A stretch of 62,728 nt of DNA from Candidatus Jacksonbacteria bacterium RIFCSPLOWO2_02_FULL_44_20 (GTDB lineage Bacteria > Patescibacteriota > Patescibacteriia > UBA9629). The stretch spans positions 1 to 62,728 of the forward strand of contig MHJU01000012.1 in the NCBI GenBank assembly GCA_001818155.1. Reading direction: 5' to 3'. Shown here one piece after another: positions 58,406-62,728 of this stretch (its first letter is position 1; each line of letters opens with the position of its first letter). The position numbers and the translations under genes were made by a program. Under the pieces are notes generated by a model. That model did not search any database. It was not told the DNA's origin and was given only the letters and a program-made list of their open reading frames with translations.

Positions 58406-58717
58406 ATGGGAGTAGAAGAAAAGGAAATTCGCGGCGTATTGTCAGATGACGCTATAAATAAGTGCAGAAATTATCTATTTACTGAATGTTTGTGGGTGGC
58501 GGAGAATTGGCTTGGGTATAGCGCTGTGAGAGAGGATATTTTTAGCGACATTGAAAATCCTGATGCTTTAACTGCATTTGCCCATGAGGTAGTTAAAAAA
58601 ATTGAATCAACGCGCAACGAGGATTTTTGCTTTTATATGCAATACTATGGGAATACTGATCAGCTTGTGGACTGTATTGTCGAATATGCGCGAAAGATGC
58701 AACAAAAAATTTCTTAA
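58406..58717 (+). CDS. Hypothetical protein between rpsI and cas12a
   Basis: 103 residues from MGVEEKEIRGVLSDDAINKCRNYLF; acidic and helical, with several aromatic residues (CLWVAENWLGYSAVREDIFSDIE). The ORF-track start lies inside rpsI; GAGGTG before the ATG at 58406 supports the shorter start. No family recognised. It is followed by a terminator, so it is probably the last gene of the ribosomal operon and not part of the Cas locus. Confidence 0.6.
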   Translation: MGVEEKEIRGVLSDDAINKCRNYLFTECLWVAENWLGYSAVREDIFSDIENPDALTAFAHEVVKKIESTRNEDFCFYMQYYGNTDQLVDCIVEYARKMQQKIS

Positions 58718-58731
58718 TAACGATTTATATT

Positions 58732-58755
58732 GGGCGACAACCGTCGTCCTTTTTT
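58732..58755 (+). terminator. Terminator just upstream of cas12a
   Basis: GGGCGAC-AACC-GTCGTCC (7-bp stem with one G-U) followed by six T, 15 nt before the cas12a ATG. Confidence 0.8.
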
Positions 58756-58770
58756 AATTTTGTTTGAGGT

Positions 58771-61700
58771 ATGGAAAACATTTTTGATCAGTTTATCGGA
58801 AAATATTCTCTTTCTAAGACGTTGAGGTTTGAGTTGAAGCCGGTGGGGAAAACCGAAGATTTTTTGAAGATAAATAAGGTTTTTGAGAAAGATCAGACGA
58901 TTGACGACAGTTACAATCAAGCAAAGTTTTATTTTGACTCACTGCACCAAAAATTCATTGATGCGGCGTTAGCTTCAGATAAGACAAGTGAGCTGTCTTT
59001 TCAAAATTTTGCCGATGTGCTGGAAAAACAGAACAAAATTATTTTAGACAAAAAAAGAGAGATGGGCGCGCTTCGGAAAAGAGACAAAAATGCCGTGGGG
59101 ATAGACAGGTTGCAAAAGGAAATCAATGATGCGGAAGATATTATTCAGAAAGAAAAAGAAAAGATCTACAAGGATGTGCGAACGCTTTTTGATAATGAAG
59201 CTGAAAGTTGGAAGACATATTATCAAGAGCGAGAGGTAGACGGTAAAAAAATTACATTCAGCAAAGCCGATCTTAAGCAGAAAGGAGCTGATTTCTTGAC
59301 CGCGGCTGGAATTTTGAAAGTGCTCAAGTATGAGTTTCCAGAGGAAAAAGAAAAAGAATTTCAAGCGAAAAATCAGCCAAGTCTATTTGTTGAAGAAAAA
59401 GAAAATCCTGGTCAAAAACGATATATTTTTGACAGTTTTGACAAGTTCGCCGGATATTTGACCAAGTTTCAGCAGACAAAAAAAAATTTATATGCCGCAG
59501 ATGGAACATCAACGGCGGTAGCGACAAGAATTGCTGATAATTTTATCATCTTTCACCAAAACACGAAGGTTTTTAGAGATAAATACAAGAATAATCATAC
59601 TGATCTCGGCTTTGATGAAGAAAATATTTTTGAGATTGAACGATACAAAAATTGTCTTTTGCAAAGAGAAATTGAACATATAAAAAACGAAAATTCATAT
59701 AACAAAATTATCGGAAGAATCAATAAGAAAATAAAGGAGTATCGCGATCAAAAGGCAAAGGATACGAAATTAACAAAGTCAGATTTTCCGTTTTTCAAAA
59801 ACCTTGACAAGCAAATACTCGGTGAGGTTGAAAAGGAAAAACAGCTTATTGAGAAAACCCGCGAAAAAACAGAGGAAGATGTTCTCATTGAACGCTTTAA
59901 GGAATTTATTGAAAACAACGAAGAACGTTTCACAGCGGCAAAGAAATTGATGAACGCGTTTTGCAACGGTGAGTTTGAAAGCGAATATGAAGGAATCTAT
60001 TTGAAAAATAAAGCGATAAACACCATTTCACGCAGATGGTTTGTAAGCGACCGAGATTTTGAGTTAAAACTTCCGCAACAAAAGTCAAAAAATAAAAGTG
60101 AAAAAAACGAGCCAAAAGTCAAAAAATTCATCTCAATCGCGGAAATCAAAAACGCGGTTGAAGAACTTGATGGAGACATATTCAAAGCGGTTTTTTATGA
60201 TAAAAAGATTATTGCACAAGGAGGAAGCAAGTTGGAACAGTTTCTGGTGATTTGGAAATATGAGTTTGAATATTTATTCAGAGACATTGAAAGAGAAAAC
60301 GGCGAGAAATTATTAGGTTACGATTCTTGCCTGAAAATAGCGAAGCAATTAGGAATTTTTCCGCAAGAAAAAGAAGCAAGGGAGAAGGCAACTGCGGTGA
60401 TTAAAAATTACGCAGACGCGGGACTGGGCATTTTTCAGATGATGAAATACTTTTCGCTTGACGACAAAGATCGCAAAAACACGCCGGGGCAATTAAGCAC
60501 CAACTTTTACGCGGAGTACGACGGATACTATAAAGATTTTGAATTTATCAAGTATTACAACGAGTTTCGGAATTTCATAACCAAAAAACCGTTTGACGAG
60601 GACAAGATAAAGTTGAATTTTGAGAACGGGGCGTTACTAAAAGGGTGGGATGAAAACAAGGAATATGACTTTATGGGAGTAATTCTAAAGAAGGAAGGAC
60701 GGCTTTATCTCGGAATAATGCATAAAAATCATCGTAAACTTTTTCAGAGCATGGGCAACGCCAAAGGCGACAATGCGAATCGCTACCAAAAGATGATTTA
60801 CAAGCAAATAGCGGACGCGTCAAAGGATGTGCCGCGTTTATTGTTAACTTCAAAAAAGGCGATGGAAAAATTTAAGCCGTCGCAAGAAATACTGCGGATT
60901 AAAAAAGAAAAAACATTTAAGCGGGAGAGCAAAAACTTTAGTTTGCGAGACCTTCATGCCCTAATTGAGTATTATAGGAATTGCATCCCTCAATATTCTA
61001 ATTGGAGTTTCTATGATTTTCAGTTTCAAGACACTGGTAAATATCAAAACATTAAGGAATTTACAGACGATGTTCAAAAATACGGATATAAAATATCCTT
61101 TCGGGATATTGATGACGAGTATATAAATCAAGCCCTCAACGAGGGGAAAATGTATTTGTTCGAGGTTGTCAATAAAGATATTTACAATACGAAAAACGGG
61201 TCTAAAAATCTCCACACATTATATTTTGAGCATATCTTGTCCGCAGAGAATCTTAACGATCCGGTGTTTAAGTTAAGCGGAATGGCGGAAATTTTTCAAA
61301 GACAACCATCAGTCAATGAGAGAGAAAAAATTACAACGCAAAAAAATCAGTGCATTTTAGACAAGGGCGATAGAGCATATAAATACCGCAGGTATACCGA
61401 AAAGAAGATTATGTTTCACATGTCCTTGGTTTTAAATACGGGCAAGGGAGAAATAAAGCAAGTGCAGTTTAATAAAATAATAAACCAAAGGATTTCATCT
61501 TCCGACAATGAAATGAGGGTCAATGTAATCGGCATAGACCGTGGCGAAAAGAACCTTCTTTATTATTCAGTGGTAAAACAAAACGGGGAAATTATAGAAC
61601 AAGCCAGCTTAAATGAAATAAACGGCGTAAATTATCGCGACAAACTTATTGAAAGAGAAAAAGAGCGGCTGAAAAATCGACAATCATGGAAACCTGTAGT

Positions 61701-62728
61701 AAAGATAAAAGACCTTAAAAAAGGATACATATCGCATGTTATCCATAAAATATGCCAGCTTATAGAAAAATATAGCGCGATTGTCGTGCTTGAGGATTTG
61801 AATATGCGCTTTAAGCAGATTCGCGGCGGCATTGAACGAAGCGTGTACCAGCAATTTGAAAAGGCGTTGATTGACAAGCTTGGCTATCTAGTATTTAAGG
61901 ACAATAGAGATTTGCGTGCACCGGGCGGCGTCTTAAACGGCTATCAGCTTTCTGCGCCGTTCGTCTCGTTTGAAAAGATGAGAAAGCAAACGGGCATACT
62001 CTTTTACACGCAGGCGGAATATACATCAAAGACCGATCCAATTACGGGCTTCAGAAAAAATGTTTACATAAGCAATTCGGCTTCATTGGATAAAATAAAA
62101 GAGGCAGTAAAGAAATTTGACGCTATCGGATGGGACGGAAAAGAGCAAAGTTATTTTTTTAAGTATAATCCCTATAATCTTGCAGATGAAAAGTATAAAA
62201 ATAGCACTGTATCTAAAGAATGGGCTATCTTTGCTAGTGCTCCGCGCATTCGCAGGCAGAAAGGCGAAGACGGCTATTGGAAATACGACCGAGTGAAAGT
62301 AAATGAGGAATTTGAAAAATTGCTAAAGGTATGGAATTTTGTAAATCCTAAAGCGACGGACATTAAGCAAGAAATCATAAAAAAGGAAAAGGCTGGAGAT
62401 TTACAAGGAGAAAAAGAACTTGACGGCAGATTAAGAAATTTCTGGCACTCATTTATTTATCTTTTTAATCTTGTCTTAGAATTGCGAAATTCATTTTCGC
62501 TTCAAATTAAAATCAAAGCCGGCGAAGTGATTGCCGTAGATGAAGGGGTAGATTTTATCGCATCGCCAGTGAAGCCGTTTTTTACCACTCCTAATCCATA
62601 TATTCCATCTAATCTTTGCTGGCTTGCCGTAGAAAATGCCGACGCAAACGGCGCGTATAACATCGCGCGGAAAGGTGTAATGATTTTGAAGAAGATAAGA
62701 GAACACGCAAAAAAGGATCCCGAGTTTA
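58771..62728 (+). CDS. cas12a: Cas12a (Cpf1), type V-A CRISPR effector, 3' end outside the window
   Basis: 1319 codons are visible and the frame is still open, which is why the ORF track omits it. It starts MENIFDQFIGKYSLSKTLRFELKP, the standard Cas12a N-terminus. RuvC residues: Asp923 in VIGIDRGEKNLLYYS, Glu1008 in VVLEDLNMRFKQ, Asp1291 in ENADANGAYNIARKG. WED/PI parts (KLSGMAEIFQR) and the Nuc region (SAPRIRRQKGEDGYWKYD) are recognisable. Only a few dozen residues should be missing. From memory the N-terminus equals the published Parcubacteria PbCpf1. It is an RNA-guided DNA nuclease that normally processes its own crRNA. No array, cas4, cas1 or cas2 is seen within the window; they could follow. 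Confidence 0.98.
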   Translation, partial: MENIFDQFIGKYSLSKTLRFELKPVGKTEDFLKINKVFEKDQTIDDSYNQAKFYFDSLHQKFIDAALASDKTSELSFQNFADVLEKQNKIILDKKREMGALRKRDKNAVGIDRLQKEINDAEDIIQKEKEKIYKDVRTLFDNEAESWKTYYQEREVDGKKITFSKADLKQKGADFLTAAGILKVLKYEFPEEKEKEFQAKNQPSLFVEEKENPGQKRYIFDSFDKFAGYLTKFQQTKKNLYAADGTSTAVATRIADNFIIFHQNTKVFRDKYKNNHTDLGFDEENIFEIERYKNCLLQREIEHIKNENSYNKIIGRINKKIKEYRDQKAKDTKLTKSDFPFFKNLDKQILGEVEKEKQLIEKTREKTEEDVLIERFKEFIENNEERFTAAKKLMNAFCNGEFESEYEGIYLKNKAINTISRRWFVSDRDFELKLPQQKSKNKSEKNEPKVKKFISIAEIKNAVEELDGDIFKAVFYDKKIIAQGGSKLEQFLVIWKYEFEYLFRDIERENGEKLLGYDSCLKIAKQLGIFPQEKEAREKATAVIKNYADAGLGIFQMMKYFSLDDKDRKNTPGQLSTNFYAEYDGYYKDFEFIKYYNEFRNFITKKPFDEDKIKLNFENGALLKGWDENKEYDFMGVILKKEGRLYLGIMHKNHRKLFQSMGNAKGDNANRYQKMIYKQIADASKDVPRLLLTSKKAMEKFKPSQEILRIKKEKTFKRESKNFSLRDLHALIEYYRNCIPQYSNWSFYDFQFQDTGKYQNIKEFTDDVQKYGYKISFRDIDDEYINQALNEGKMYLFEVVNKDIYNTKNGSKNLHTLYFEHILSAENLNDPVFKLSGMAEIFQRQPSVNEREKITTQKNQCILDKGDRAYKYRRYTEKKIMFHMSLVLNTGKGEIKQVQFNKIINQRISSSDNEMRVNVIGIDRGEKNLLYYSVVKQNGEIIEQASLNEINGVNYRDKLIEREKERLKNRQSWKPVVKIKDLKKGYISHVIHKICQLIEKYSAIVVLEDLNMRFKQIRGGIERSVYQQFEKALIDKLGYLVFKDNRDLRAPGGVLNGYQLSAPFVSFEKMRKQTGILFYTQAEYTSKTDPITGFRKNVYISNSASLDKIKEAVKKFDAIGWDGKEQSYFFKYNPYNLADEKYKNSTVSKEWAIFASAPRIRRQKGEDGYWKYDRVKVNEEFEKLLKVWNFVNPKATDIKQEIIKKEKAGDLQGEKELDGRLRNFWHSFIYLFNLVLELRNSFSLQIKIKAGEVIAVDEGVDFIASPVKPFFTTPNPYIPSNLCWLAVENADANGAYNIARKGVMILKKIREHAKKDPEF

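Noticed and set aside
58406-58717. Small CRISPR-associated or anti-CRISPR gene next to cas12a
   Set aside because: It follows rpsI by 7 nt and is separated from cas12a by a terminator; nothing links it to CRISPR function.
1-62728. Alternative genetic code (UGA as sense codon, as in Gracilibacteria/Absconditabacteria)
   Set aside because: Many genes end in TGA at expected positions (ATGA overlaps with the next start), and conserved proteins contain no in-frame TGA.

Overview
This window most likely comes from a Candidate Phyla Radiation bacterium of the Parcubacteria/Patescibacteria type. The grounds are moderate-to-low GC, very tight gene packing with many ATGA stop/start overlaps, trimmed housekeeping proteins (RpoA without a C-terminal domain, short HrcA, short L13, ThrRS without TGS), mostly TTGACA/TATACT promoters, and a 3' terminal Cas12a. 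From memory that Cas12a matches the published Parcubacteria Cpf1 (PbCpf1) very closely; I could not run a search. UGA behaves as an ordinary stop codon.

Layout. 0-14.7 kb: a DoxX protein and pyrF on +, converging on a long minus-strand run (dnaE, a membrane protein, thrS, two small genes, pyrB, hicB, hicA, carA, carB). The pyrimidine enzymes CarA, CarB and PyrF carry eukaryote-like (CAD/URA3-like) signatures, and a HicBA toxin-antitoxin pair sits inside their operon. 14.7-16.8 kb: a restriction-modification pair whose nuclease looks like HindIII. 16.9-21.5 kb: rodA, rplY, prmC, prfA. 21.5-29 kb: a heat-shock block (hrcA, grpE, hsp20, dnaK, dnaJ) interleaved with a Fic protein, a PIN-domain gene and two small membrane-protein genes driven by twin promoters whose spacers are AGA trinucleotide repeats of different length. 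29-31.8 kb: a glycosyltransferase-NUDIX reading frame with a complete tRNA-Gly gene embedded in the NUDIX part, a DUF5674 cassette, a nitroreductase and tRNA-Pro. 31.8-45.8 kb: an accessory region with a Clp-fold protease, a Bro-N protein, M23 and peptidase-MA surface proteins, decayed duplicates, gene stubs, an IS481 remnant, a MITE-like palindrome, an intact IS30 element and a histidine kinase. 45.9-55.1 kb: gltX, an EnvC-like M23 protein, trxB, an AbiE-type toxin-antitoxin pair, a methyltransferase-like gene, pduL-ackA (acetyl phosphate to acetate with ATP formation) and recJ. 55.1-58.7 kb: the infA-rpmJ-rpsM-rpsK-rpoA-rplQ-rplM-rpsI translation operon. 58.77 kb to the end: cas12a, running off the window; no CRISPR array is visible inside.

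The observations I rate highest are the 75-nt tRNA-Gly gene embedded in frame in a NUDIX gene; a family of about 22-nt palindromic repeats found between genes and also, in frame, inside gltX and recJ and at the 3' end of prmC; the paired AGA-repeat promoters next to chaperone genes; the eukaryote-like pyrimidine enzymes; and the Cas12a locus. All family assignments rest on motif recognition by eye and memory, not on searches.
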